A stretch of 7,020 nucleotides of DNA from UBA1443 sp964445745 (GCA_964445745.1 CAYULU010000055.1:1-7020), one strand, 5' to 3'. Positions 1 through 6,445 are shown, counted from the stretch's first letter. The notes: generated by a model not told the origin, from the sequence alone. Numbers and translations are program-made.

Positions 1-26
1 ATTTTATTTGAAGCACTTAACATCAT
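1..26 (-). CDS. possible 5' end of a further gene, cut by the window edge
   Basis: Two adjacent ATG codons (26-24 and 23-21) open a frame that stays open to the window edge and would begin MMLSASNK. An AGGTGA-like ribosome binding site lies just upstream (about 31-36), and the other two frames close quickly. It follows the 59-aa gene by about 35 bases and would be the third gene of that small operon. Only eight codons are visible, so neither the family nor even the reality of the gene can be judged. Confidence 0.3.
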
Positions 27-61
27 TCGTCACCTAGAATTTGCAGAACTCAAGATTGATA

Positions 62-241
62 TCAATCCGGCATTTGGCGTATTTCTTCCCTGAACTGTTT
101 CAGAGCCGTTATTTCTTCTTCTGTTAGGTTGGGCGGGGCGTTGTGATCATAATTTTTAACTTTCTCCCGCAAGGATTCAAAGATCTTGATTTGCCTTTGG
201 ATCTCTTTTAATTTTTCGCTTGGATTGTCAGCCCGTTGCAT
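62..241 (-). CDS. small charged helical protein, 59 aa, function unknown
   Basis: This 59-codon frame starts with ATG at 241 and ends with TGA at 62-64. A near-perfect ribosome binding site, AGGAGAG, lies at 255-249, seven bases before the ATG, which supports translation despite the short length. The product is very rich in Lys, Glu, Arg and Gln. It appears to form two amphipathic helices (about residues 8-31 and 40-57) joined by a Pro-rich turn (NAPPN, 34-38), suggesting a coiled coil or a helical hairpin. It has no cysteine, no signal peptide and no membrane segment. It lies 17 bases after the stop of the 314-aa gene, and its ribosome binding site sits in that gap, so the two are almost certainly co-transcribed. 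The size and context would fit a small partner or regulator of the 314-aa protein, such as an antitoxin-like protein, but that is only inference. I do not recognise the family. Confidence 0.68.
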   Translation of the reverse strand: MQRADNPSEKLKEIQRQIKIFESLREKVKNYDHNAPPNLTEEEITALKQFREEIRQMPD

Positions 242-258
242 AATCCATCTCTCCTGTC

Positions 259-1203
259 TTATTTATCCCCAGGATTTTTCCTGAAGAAAGCATGTTTAAC
301 CCGCAAATTAAAATCATTCATAGAATAGCGCGTCTGAAACAGCTTGAGGAATTGCTTAACTTCGGGAATCGCATGCATCTTATTGACATATTCCATCGTG
401 TTTTTCCTACCAAATGGCGCAAACAACACTTCCGCCCGAAAGGAATACAAAACACTTTCGACTTTCCGAAAGGACGGCTCATAGCGTCTGTAATCCATGT
501 CACTTTTCCCGAGAATTGATTGCCATGTTTTCACGACTTCCGCTTCCGAGCAAAAAAGCTCAAAAATCCCTCTGATTTTCTGAGAAATACCCCTCTCCAC
601 TTCTAGCATCGTTATCAGGCCATCTTTGTCCGTCCACCCTTCTTCATAGAGTGCACTAGCCGCAATGATCCCCAGAAAGGAAAGCTCCCAGTGTTTGTAT
701 TTGCCCGAATACTGCAGAAGACCGCTTGCGCGGAGGTAGCTTGCCGCGAACCGGGCATTTGTAAAACATCTGATAACTCCCGTTTTGGTTTTCTTGAAAT
801 CTTCGACTGTAAGGTGGGTATCCCGGATCTGGCGGATAAACGCCCTGATGCTGTCCAGAATGCCCTCTTTCTTTTGGTGAACCAGAAGAAACATCAGCAG
901 GGGCAGGATCAGGTCATTACTTCTTTTGAAGTTGTTTTTATCGCCGGGATGACCGCTCCTTACAAATCGCCATCGTTTATCGGGTAGAAACTCGATTTCA
1001 GCTGAAAGTAAATCCTGCAAAGAGCAGGCGTTTTCGGTATCATTCTCATAGATGTGAAATAGATCGATCATTCGCTCAAGAATGTCGATCTTGCTCTTGG
1101 GCTCATCAAGGTATGCGGTAAATTTTTGATCAAAAAGAAAGTCGGAATCAACCCACTCCTTAAAACCCCTTAGAAGATCCCTGATTTTTTCTTGTTCGTT
1201 CAT
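259..1203 (-). CDS. hypothetical protein, 314 aa, probable winged-helix core
   Basis: I do not recognise this family by name. The ATG at 1203 is preceded by a consensus GGAGG (1213-1209) at five bases, so the start is well supported. Residues 97-110 (NDLILPLLMFLLVH) look like a buried helix rather than a membrane segment. Residues 147-164 (FTNARFAASYLRASGLLQ) followed by a short wing around KYKHWELSFLGIIAASAL (168-185) resemble the recognition helix and wing of a winged-helix domain, as seen in N-terminal domains of Mrr-like restriction proteins and some regulators. The rest is mixed helical: a charged N-terminus (1-70) and a Lys/Arg/Phe-rich C-terminus (240-314). I find no convincing PD-(D/E)XK, HNH, PLD or ATPase motif. 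The gene is separated from mod-res by a terminator and is followed 17 bases later by a 59-aa gene, so it probably heads its own operon. Possible roles are a DNA-binding regulator, an accessory R-M protein or a new defence component. Confidence 0.8.
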   Translation of the reverse strand: MNEQEKIRDLLRGFKEWVDSDFLFDQKFTAYLDEPKSKIDILERMIDLFHIYENDTENACSLQDLLSAEIEFLPDKRWRFVRSGHPGDKNNFKRSNDLILPLLMFLLVHQKKEGILDSIRAFIRQIRDTHLTVEDFKKTKTGVIRCFTNARFAASYLRASGLLQYSGKYKHWELSFLGIIAASALYEEGWTDKDGLITMLEVERGISQKIRGIFELFCSEAEVVKTWQSILGKSDMDYRRYEPSFRKVESVLYSFRAEVLFAPFGRKNTMEYVNKMHAIPEVKQFLKLFQTRYSMNDFNLRVKHAFFRKNPGDK

Positions 1204-1208
1204 AACCG

Positions 1209-1213
1209 CCTCC
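1209..1213 (-). promoter_or_regulatory. ribosome binding site of the 314-aa gene
   Basis: GGAGG on the minus strand lies five bases before the ATG at 1203. It is the strongest Shine-Dalgarno core in the window and fixes the start of the 314-aa gene. Confidence 0.75.
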
Positions 1214-1242
1214 GTAACTGTCTCTGATCCTACCAGCCAACA

Positions 1243-1265
1243 GCGACAACATCATGTCGCATGAT
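1243..1265. promoter_or_regulatory. overlapping dyads upstream of the 314-aa gene, possible operator
   Basis: ATCATG-TCG-CATGAT (1251-1265) is a perfect 6-bp dyad with a 3-bp centre. It overlaps a second inverted repeat, GCGAC (1243-1247) with GTCGC (1256-1260). The pair lies about 40-60 bases upstream of the ATG at 1203, between the terminator and the gene, where a promoter for the downstream operon should be. I could not find a convincing -35/-10 pair. Operator function, perhaps for autoregulation by the winged-helix-like product, is inference. Confidence 0.35.
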
Positions 1266-1275
1266 TCTAAAAAGC

Positions 1276-1324
1276 AAAAAACCTTCGCCGGGCGTTCTTG
1301 CCCAACGAAGGTTTGTCTTTTTTT
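1276..1324. terminator. bidirectional rho-independent terminator after res
   Basis: The outer stem AAACCTTCG (1279-1287) pairs with CGAAGGTTT (1306-1314). The inner stem GGGC (1290-1293) pairs with GCCC (1300-1303), with a two-base mismatch between the stems on each side and the loop GTTCTT. The plus strand continues into seven T (1318-1324). The minus strand runs into six T (A tract at 1276-1281), then GC and five more T. In the minus direction it lies about 140 bases beyond the res stop codon, so it should end the mod-res transcript and insulate the 314-aa gene. A second small stem, TCGGC (1324-1328) with GCCGA (1336-1340), adjoins it and carries nearly the same loop sequence. Confidence 0.85.
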
Positions 1325-1458
1325 CGGCGTTCTTTGCCGATCCGCCTTTGCTTTGTGGCAGATAAGTCCAGGTTCCCCCTTCAAACTTCAGGACTATCCC
1401 GAATTGTGGCAACAGACTAACCCTCAAAAGAGCCAAAAGCAACAAACAAAAGGTTGTT

Positions 1459-3948
1459 TTAGCGTTTATGGATATCGTTAAAAAGAGCTTTCAATTCGCT
1501 CGGCTGCCTAACCTGGTTAACTGTCTGACGAATATCTCTTTGGTTCATATCCAACCGTTGGATTGATCCATCGTCAGCCACGGCAATAAGCTCTATCCGC
1601 CCAAAGGAATCGCCGTGCTTCTGCGCAAAAAGAGCCATTCCCTTCGCCTTGTACATGGCATCGGCAAAATCGGTGCTATGTGGTTCAAGAACATCCACAA
1701 TCATTTGCTCCTTACGCTTTCGGAACACAAGCAAATCGGGATAAAGGGGGCGGCATTCATCCCCATACAGATACGGGATGCAAAATGAATAATATTTCCT
1801 CGGCACATTGCGAAGCCATGCAACAAATCCAACATCCGCCATTTCCTCTGTTAGGACGGCTGACTCCCATGAGTTCGCGGCCCATCCATAGTTACCGTCA
1901 TGATCAACAAAAAGGTGCTTTGACCATTTGGGGCTTTCTTGAATGAGTTCTACTTCTTGGGGCAAAATCAACGGGATCGTTTGAGGCTCCTTAGCCAGTC
2001 TTCGGATTCGGTTGTATTCTTCCCGCTTCGAGGACGGCAGAGATTTTATTTGTTCCTTATACCGTTCAAAGAAATCTTCGCTTTTGGCTTTCGCCTTCGC
2101 TTCAATCCGGTATCCAACCGTTTCATCCTGCAAAATTCCATAAAGCTCGATTTTTGGGAGAAGCGGTTCGTCTCTGTTAAACTGGGCTTTCCAAAATTCT
2201 TTATGTATACCTTCGCCAAGTAATCGTCCACAAACATCGAAAAGATCGTCTATGTTTTCTGCTGTTGTCGGCACATCCTTTACTATACCGTCTGCGACAA
2301 CCTTCCACTCTCCAGCTTCCACATACACTTCTCTAACTTTTATGGTTTGGTTGTTTTTGAAGAGCTTAGCAAATTCTGGTGCTTGACGACACCGTTCCAA
2401 TTCCTCGATAAGTGCATTCACCACTAATGACTTAGCTTGCGCCCATGCTTTCGGATCAATCCCATCGATGGTGAGTTGCCTTGCTAATTTTATTAATCTC
2501 CTGACATCGGATATTTTTTGAATGCGTTCCACAAAATAACTCGGCAGATTTTCCAACGCAGAAAATGCTTCCGGATATTTGAAATTTCGCTTATAAGAAA
2601 CAAGATTGGCTCCCACAACAATGTCCATAGGCGGAGCATTTTCGGGATCATTTAATTTCGTAAGGATTGCATTGAGACCATCCCGATCATAATGCGGCAA
2701 GTACAAGGATACCGTGTTAAGCAACTCGTTGCCTTCAATCCGACGGGCGAGGGGTGTTCGCACCATGCGCCCAACAAGCTGCGCAATTGCTGTATGATCC
2801 TGAGCTCTCCGAAAAGACATTATGACTTCTGCCCTCGGACAATCCCATCCCGTACCAAGAGCCGTTTTAAAAAAAACAACGCGTATCACTGAATCTTGCT
2901 GGATCTTTGATGCCTCCACCTTCCTTATTTGATACCCTCCGGTTGAGATCGGTCCTTCCGTGTCAAAACAGTGGGCCAATGCCCCCATGCCAAATGTCCC
3001 TGTTTCCCGCTCAAGAACTTTAACTGCTTTTTCCAAATCGGTCCGGGTAACCTGTTCTCCCTCACGATCCTGAACCTGCACTACTAGAACTGGATCGATG
3101 TAGGGCAGGCTTTGCTTTTTCGCATACGACTTCCACTCATCTCCATATTGCTTCCAGCGCTTCGCAGCCTGAGCCAATAGCGTCCAATCGGTAGGTTGCT
3201 CCTTATCCGGAAAAAAAAGAACGATTTTCTCCTTTAATAAGCCGGAGATTCTCACCGCAGCAGGATCAACAAGATGCTCTCGCTTGGTTCGTTGCGAGCC
3301 TTCAATGATGGTTGCAAATCGTTCAGGAGTCGCGCTTATGCCAATAATTATCCTGATCGGAGAAAGACCAACTGCGGGATCTCCAAAAATAAACTTTTGA
3401 ACGATTGTTTGGGCTTGGTTACGCTCCCGCGTCGTCAAATTCATTCCCCGGTGCGCTTCATCAATAATCAAATAAAAATGGGACGGTTTTTTCTTCGATG
3501 TGTTTTCAATGGTTTGCCATATTGCGTGGTCGCGCCCATCACCTGTTTTAGTCAAAAGATTGTCTTTGCCAAGTTTTTGAGTATTGAGAAAATAAACCTT
3601 TCCAGATTCAAACTGCTCCCGACTAAAAGTTGATTCGACTACAACCAATTCATTCTCACAAAAAACCGTTGATTGTGTCAGGATTTTGTCTCTGCTTTGA
3701 GAATTAAGCTCGGGAGAATCTGAAAACCAAAGAAAAACAGCCTCCCGATCCGCCTCATGGGTTTCATCCCCTTGCAAGATTCGCTCCATTAGCGCCGTGA
3801 TTGTTACCGTTTTCCCGGAACCTGTTGGAGAACTAAGTATGATCGCCTGAGCTCTATCCCTCTCCATGACTTCACGGCGAGCATAGCGGATTTCTGCCAT
3901 AAGTTCTTTCACAGCTAATTCTTGGAAATCCTTCAGATCAATTTTCAC
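1459..3948 (-). CDS. res: type III restriction enzyme, Res (helicase-nuclease) subunit
   Basis: This is the restriction subunit of a type III restriction-modification system. Together with Mod it uses ATP to move along DNA from unmodified sites and cut. The 829-aa protein has a full superfamily 2 motor: Walker A PTGSGKT (41-47), DEAH (163-166), motif III SAT (205-207), motif V GTGWDCPRA (365-373) and motif VI QLVGRMVR (390-397). The C-terminal part (about 680-780) looks like the nuclease region, with PD at 737-738 and VDVLEPH at 751-757, followed by KAKG (767-770). The expected (D/E)XK lysine is not in its usual place. The start codon is GTG at 3948, overlapping the mod stop in a GTGA, with a purine-rich GGAAAAAG just before it, so translation is probably coupled to mod. 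The length is somewhat below the roughly 900-1000 aa of EcoP1I/EcoP15I Res but the motif set is complete. No frameshift is visible. Confidence 0.95.
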   Translation of the reverse strand: MKIDLKDFQELAVKELMAEIRYARREVMERDRAQAIILSSPTGSGKTVTITALMERILQGDETHEADREAVFLWFSDSPELNSQSRDKILTQSTVFCENELVVVESTFSREQFESGKVYFLNTQKLGKDNLLTKTGDGRDHAIWQTIENTSKKKPSHFYLIIDEAHRGMNLTTRERNQAQTIVQKFIFGDPAVGLSPIRIIIGISATPERFATIIEGSQRTKREHLVDPAAVRISGLLKEKIVLFFPDKEQPTDWTLLAQAAKRWKQYGDEWKSYAKKQSLPYIDPVLVVQVQDREGEQVTRTDLEKAVKVLERETGTFGMGALAHCFDTEGPISTGGYQIRKVEASKIQQDSVIRVVFFKTALGTGWDCPRAEVIMSFRRAQDHTAIAQLVGRMVRTPLARRIEGNELLNTVSLYLPHYDRDGLNAILTKLNDPENAPPMDIVVGANLVSYKRNFKYPEAFSALENLPSYFVERIQKISDVRRLIKLARQLTIDGIDPKAWAQAKSLVVNALIEELERCRQAPEFAKLFKNNQTIKVREVYVEAGEWKVVADGIVKDVPTTAENIDDLFDVCGRLLGEGIHKEFWKAQFNRDEPLLPKIELYGILQDETVGYRIEAKAKAKSEDFFERYKEQIKSLPSSKREEYNRIRRLAKEPQTIPLILPQEVELIQESPKWSKHLFVDHDGNYGWAANSWESAVLTEEMADVGFVAWLRNVPRKYYSFCIPYLYGDECRPLYPDLLVFRKRKEQMIVDVLEPHSTDFADAMYKAKGMALFAQKHGDSFGRIELIAVADDGSIQRLDMNQRDIRQTVNQVRQPSELKALFNDIHKR

Positions 3949-5918
3949 GATACTTTTTCCACATTAATCTTGAAATTGTCCAAATAGTTTTTATATAACA
4001 TCTTGGTTCGGATTTGCTCTGGCAACAATGCTGTCATATGCCGAAACGCCTCTTCCGAATCAGTCACAAGAAAAACAAGTTTTATGTCCGGTCGCCGTTT
4101 GCACTCTCGCTTAAATTCAATAAAATTTTCTTCTTTAATCAAAATCGCGTAAGGAGAATTCTTTGGCATGAACCATTTACTAAAGCCGCGCACCGCCTCT
4201 CTTTCACCATTTGCGCCCGCCATAAGCCAAAGGACTGGAAGAATCGCCTCGAATTTCTCACCCAATGCAATTTCAGTCGGATCAAGAAAATCTAATCGGA
4301 AATATTCAAGATTCTCCTTGAAGCCATCGCTCAACAAGCTTCCATTTAAATATTCTCCTGACAATGGCGTCCCATCGTCACGACATCCCTGTGTGACATA
4401 TTTACATTTGGGCCATGTCACGGCTTCGCAAATGCCATGTTTTTCAAATTCCTGATCACCTTGAATAAGACCTCGCTGATTGAGCTGAGCCGTCTCATCC
4501 GCATCAACCTCATTGTTAGTAACAAGAATGCACCGCCGCGCACCCGGATGCTCTTCGTTCAATAAACAGGTAGCATGATATGAAGTCCCTGATCCTGCAA
4601 AAAAGTCCAAAATCAATGCATTTGTTCGATTGCGACAAGCTGCTGCCAAGCAGTCAAAAACGGTATAAAGGGACTTGGGGTATGAGAATTTGTTCGATGC
4701 ACCAAGAATTTGCTTTAAGAGTGATGTCCCATGTGTCCCAGCGTTGTATTTGGAATCAGTCCAGTTGGTAAAAATAGGATCACTTTTTTCCTTTCTGTCG
4801 ACTTGGACTTTAAACGCCCCTCGTTCCGTCATGAATATTTTTCCGGCTTCGATTTTCTTGATCATGGATGTGCGATTAAAACGCCAAACGCGTTCTTGGC
4901 CCTTGCCATCGACGGGGTATGCTCGCTCGCAACCATCCTTCGTTTTTCCTTTAGGGTAAGATGCTGTTTTATCCAAGTTAGGGCCAACGCCTATAATTTT
5001 CTTACTTTTTGAATCAACTAAGAGTGCGTAAAATTGCTTGGGTCGACCTACGCGGTAATTTCTTTTATCTGTTCCTGAGCGCATAAGCGACCAGTCATCT
5101 GTCTCCAAATCCACATCCTCTCCGACAAGTGAAGTGCATTGAGGAACGCAGAAAATGGCGTATTCGTGGGTACGAGAGAGATTTCCACCACCCCCGCCTT
5201 GAGGGTGATGGTTGATAATGGCCGTCTCGATTACATGTCCAGGGAAAATATCTTCTAAAAGACATCCAAAGTGAAACATTTCATAGTCGTCAATAGCTGC
5301 TATTAATATGCCATCTTTTTTCAGAAGACGCTTAGCTAGCAAAAGCCGCTTTTTCATCATCGAAAGCCATTTCGAATGCCGCCACTGATCATTTGAATCA
5401 ACATAATTGTTATTATATTTCCAATCACGGGCTCCCGTGTTGTATGGCGGATCAATGTAAATAACATCAACTTGTCCTTCGTAACAGTAAAGGAGCAGCT
5501 GGAGAGCATGAAAATTATCCGCATTAATGATGGTGTGATAGGGTTTTCCTACAACGCGGGTTAGACGATCCACGGGAACCAGTGTGGGATAGATAGGCTC
5601 CCCAAAACGCTTCACAACAATAAGATCGCTCGTCTTGACAGACTCTCTCGTCCCGTCTGCGTCTTCCAACACAATTACGGATCGCCCGTTACTGTGGACT
5701 TCTTCGATCACGAAAACTTCTTTATTATTCCCGCCGCGCTTTACAACTCGCGCACCGCGTTTGATGGGAAGACCCGCCAACTGAACTTGCTCGGGAATAT
5801 GTTCCTCAAAAACAAGGCCGAAATTCTTCTGCTTTTTTAAATTTGCCACTTCGCGCCCGATTTCGTTTTTCAAGCGAGCGTCTTTAATCTCATTTATCAG
5901 GTCTTCTATTTTGGCCAT
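3945..5918 (-). CDS. mod: type III DNA methyltransferase, Mod subunit (probably N6-adenine)
   Basis: Mod methylates the recognition site using S-adenosylmethionine and gives the Mod-Res complex its sequence specificity. Numbering from ATG at 5918 (657 aa), the catalytic motif DPPY is at 156-159 within VIYIDPPYNTGARDWKY, and the SAM-binding motif FAGSG is at 440-444 (LDFFAGSGT). Catalytic before SAM-binding is the beta-class order typical of type III Mod, and DPPY favours N6-adenine. The region between them, about 235-410, should hold the target recognition domain; it opens with a Gly run (241-245) in HHPQGGGGGNLSRTHEY. NNEV (468-471) follows the SAM region. A C-terminal arm of about 180 residues probably contacts Res or DNA. 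An in-frame TTG at 5924 would add two residues; I prefer the ATG. Neither start has a good ribosome binding site, which matters given the structured leader upstream. The gene order mod-res and the 4-base overlap fit a single operon. Confidence 0.95.
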   Translation of the reverse strand: MAKIEDLINEIKDARLKNEIGREVANLKKQKNFGLVFEEHIPEQVQLAGLPIKRGARVVKRGGNNKEVFVIEEVHSNGRSVIVLEDADGTRESVKTSDLIVVKRFGEPIYPTLVPVDRLTRVVGKPYHTIINADNFHALQLLLYCYEGQVDVIYIDPPYNTGARDWKYNNNYVDSNDQWRHSKWLSMMKKRLLLAKRLLKKDGILIAAIDDYEMFHFGCLLEDIFPGHVIETAIINHHPQGGGGGNLSRTHEYAIFCVPQCTSLVGEDVDLETDDWSLMRSGTDKRNYRVGRPKQFYALLVDSKSKKIIGVGPNLDKTASYPKGKTKDGCERAYPVDGKGQERVWRFNRTSMIKKIEAGKIFMTERGAFKVQVDRKEKSDPIFTNWTDSKYNAGTHGTSLLKQILGASNKFSYPKSLYTVFDCLAAACRNRTNALILDFFAGSGTSYHATCLLNEEHPGARRCILVTNNEVDADETAQLNQRGLIQGDQEFEKHGICEAVTWPKCKYVTQGCRDDGTPLSGEYLNGSLLSDGFKENLEYFRLDFLDPTEIALGEKFEAILPVLWLMAGANGEREAVRGFSKWFMPKNSPYAILIKEENFIEFKRECKRRPDIKLVFLVTDSEEAFRHMTALLPEQIRTKMLYKNYLDNFKINVEKVS

Positions 5919-6102
5919 AGACAACCCGGATATTGATTCTGAAGGATTAGGCAGATTGCGACGGGGTATAGATATGGAACTGCTTTCTTAAACCGAAAGA
6001 GGGACACGGGCTTTCCTCGCTTGTGCGCGATTCAGCCCTGCCGGACCGCCAAAGATTTATTGGCAGGTCGGATGGATGGCTTGCTTTCTGGGGAACATCG
6101 TG

Positions 6103-6153
6103 GGTGCCTGAAAGAAATGGGGGCGCACCTACTCACGCCCCGTAACAGGCACC
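6103..6153. repeat. two-part hairpin GGTGCCTG / CAGGCACC
   Basis: An outer 8-bp stem (6103-6110 with 6146-6153) encloses an inner 6-bp stem (6120-6125 with 6136-6141). The internal loop is nine bases on one side and four on the other, and the terminal loop is ten bases. Its right arm shares bases 6140-6153 with the CCGTAAC and ACCTAGGA arms of the neighbouring rod, so the complete forms of both structures cannot exist at once. Confidence 0.65.
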
Positions 6154-6182
6154 TAGGATGGGCCCACAGAGAAGCGCTTTCA

Positions 6183-6204
6183 GCACGCCCTTTTTCGGGC
6201 GTGC
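6183..6204. repeat. perfect 8-bp inverted repeat, apical hairpin of the structured region
   Basis: GCACGCCC (6183-6190) and GGGCGTGC (6197-6204) flank a six-base loop, TTTTTC on plus and GAAAAA on minus. It is GC-rich and the most stable single hairpin in the region. No T tract follows on either strand, so it is not a terminator. It is the tip of the larger nested rod. Confidence 0.7.
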
Positions 6205-6315
6205 CTCTAGCACCGTCCTCTGTAAGAAATTTCCTAGGTTTCGTTACGGACAGTAGCCGAAGCTACGCAAATTTTAAATTTTTAGTATTACTTTTGGCTC
6301 TTTTAAAGCCGACGA

Positions 6316-6345
6316 ATTATAGCAGGAAGCATGGCAACCTGGAAA
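6316..6345 (-). promoter_or_regulatory. sigma70-type promoter, minus strand, upstream of the structured region and mod
   Basis: On the minus strand TTTCCA (6345-6340) and a perfect TATAAT (6321-6316) are 18 bases apart. The -35 matches TTGACA at four of six positions. The predicted start of transcription is near 6309, giving a leader of roughly 390 bases before the mod ATG. The -35 lies inside a 7-bp inverted repeat (6339-6362), which could serve as an operator. It is the best promoter match I found in the window, but it rests on sequence alone. Confidence 0.5.
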
Positions 6346-6362
6346 GCATTCGATATTTCCAG
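6339..6362. repeat. inverted repeat CTGGAAA / TTTCCAG over the -35 box
   Basis: CTGGAAA (6339-6345) and TTTCCAG (6356-6362) are perfect 7-bp arms separated by ten bases. On the plus strand TTTT follows, giving a weak terminator shape for a transcript in that direction. On the minus strand it overlaps the -35 element, so an operator role is equally possible. Confidence 0.5.
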
Positions 6363-6387
6363 TTTTCCCTTTGCCCCAACCCGCACG

Positions 6388-6402
6388 CACCCTGGCAGGG
6401 TG
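6388..6402. repeat. 15-bp dyad CACCCTG-G-CAGGGTG
   Basis: Two perfect 7-bp arms surround a single central base. That centre is too short for the full RNA stem, which points to a DNA-level dyad such as a dimeric regulator site. It lies between the terminase-like gene and the promoter-like site, about 43 bases upstream of the -35. Confidence 0.45.
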
Positions 6403-6424
6403 TTTCCTTAAGGGGGAAAATGGC

Positions 6425-6445
6425 TTTTGCCTAGATTTTGCCTAG
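6425..6445. repeat. tandem direct repeat of TTTTGCCTAG, 11-bp period
   Basis: TTTTGCCTAG occurs exactly at 6425-6434 and 6436-6445, one base apart, giving a repeat of 11 bases or about one helical turn. It begins 13 bases past the stop codon of the terminase-like gene. The spacing would put two binding sites on the same face of the DNA. Two copies only; the function is unknown. Confidence 0.6.

Larger units (their letters stand above)
6003..6310 (-). ncRNA. candidate structured RNA or long structured mod leader
   Basis: Nearly every part of this stretch can pair. In plus coordinates: GTAGC (6253-6257) with GCTAC (6262-6266), read on the minus strand as a C(UUCG)G tetraloop; a rod with CCGTAAC (6140-6146)/GTTACGG (6243-6249), ACCTAGGA (6151-6158)/TCCTAGGT (6232-6239), ACAGAG (6166-6171)/CTCTGT (6218-6223) and GCACGCCC (6183-6190)/GGGCGTGC (6197-6204); a separate hairpin GGTGCCTG (6103-6110)/CAGGCACC (6146-6153) enclosing GGGGCG (6120-6125)/CGCCCC (6136-6141); CCTGCC (6037-6042)/GGCAGG (6062-6067); and GGGCT (6008-6012)/AGCCC (6034-6038) enclosing TCGC/GCGA. 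The minus strand is preferred because of the UUCG loop and the TATAAT-type promoter just upstream, but the strand is not certain. I could not match it to tmRNA, 6S RNA, RNase P RNA, SRP RNA or a riboswitch class I know. Confidence 0.45.

Noticed and set aside
1160..1481. Overlapping short frames on both strands around the terminator
   Set aside because: They read through the terminator stem and T tracts, lack good ribosome binding sites and overlap each other; the stem-loop explains the sequence better.
3274..3633. 119-codon plus-strand frame inside res
   Set aside because: It is antisense to the conserved helicase motifs of res, which have clear coding evidence.
5184..5198. Phase-variable repeat tract in mod
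   Set aside because: The Gly run is encoded by mixed codons with at most five identical bases in a row, too short and irregular for the slipped-strand switching known in some mod genes.
6183..6204. Terminator for the terminase-like gene
   Set aside because: The hairpin is strong but no T tract follows it on the minus strand, and it lies well inside a larger nested structure.
6003..6310. tmRNA, RNase P RNA or 6S RNA
   Set aside because: There is no tRNA-like end or tag frame for tmRNA. GAGGAAAG occurs on the minus strand (6020-6013), but the rest of the RNase P core is missing. The rod has an internal bubble, but its distal arm is too short for 6S RNA and I see none of its familiar sequence.
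6021..6434. 137-codon open frame on the plus strand across the structured region
   Set aside because: It starts with a non-ATG codon, has no ribosome binding site, runs through all the inverted repeats, and its product has no coherent domain-like composition.
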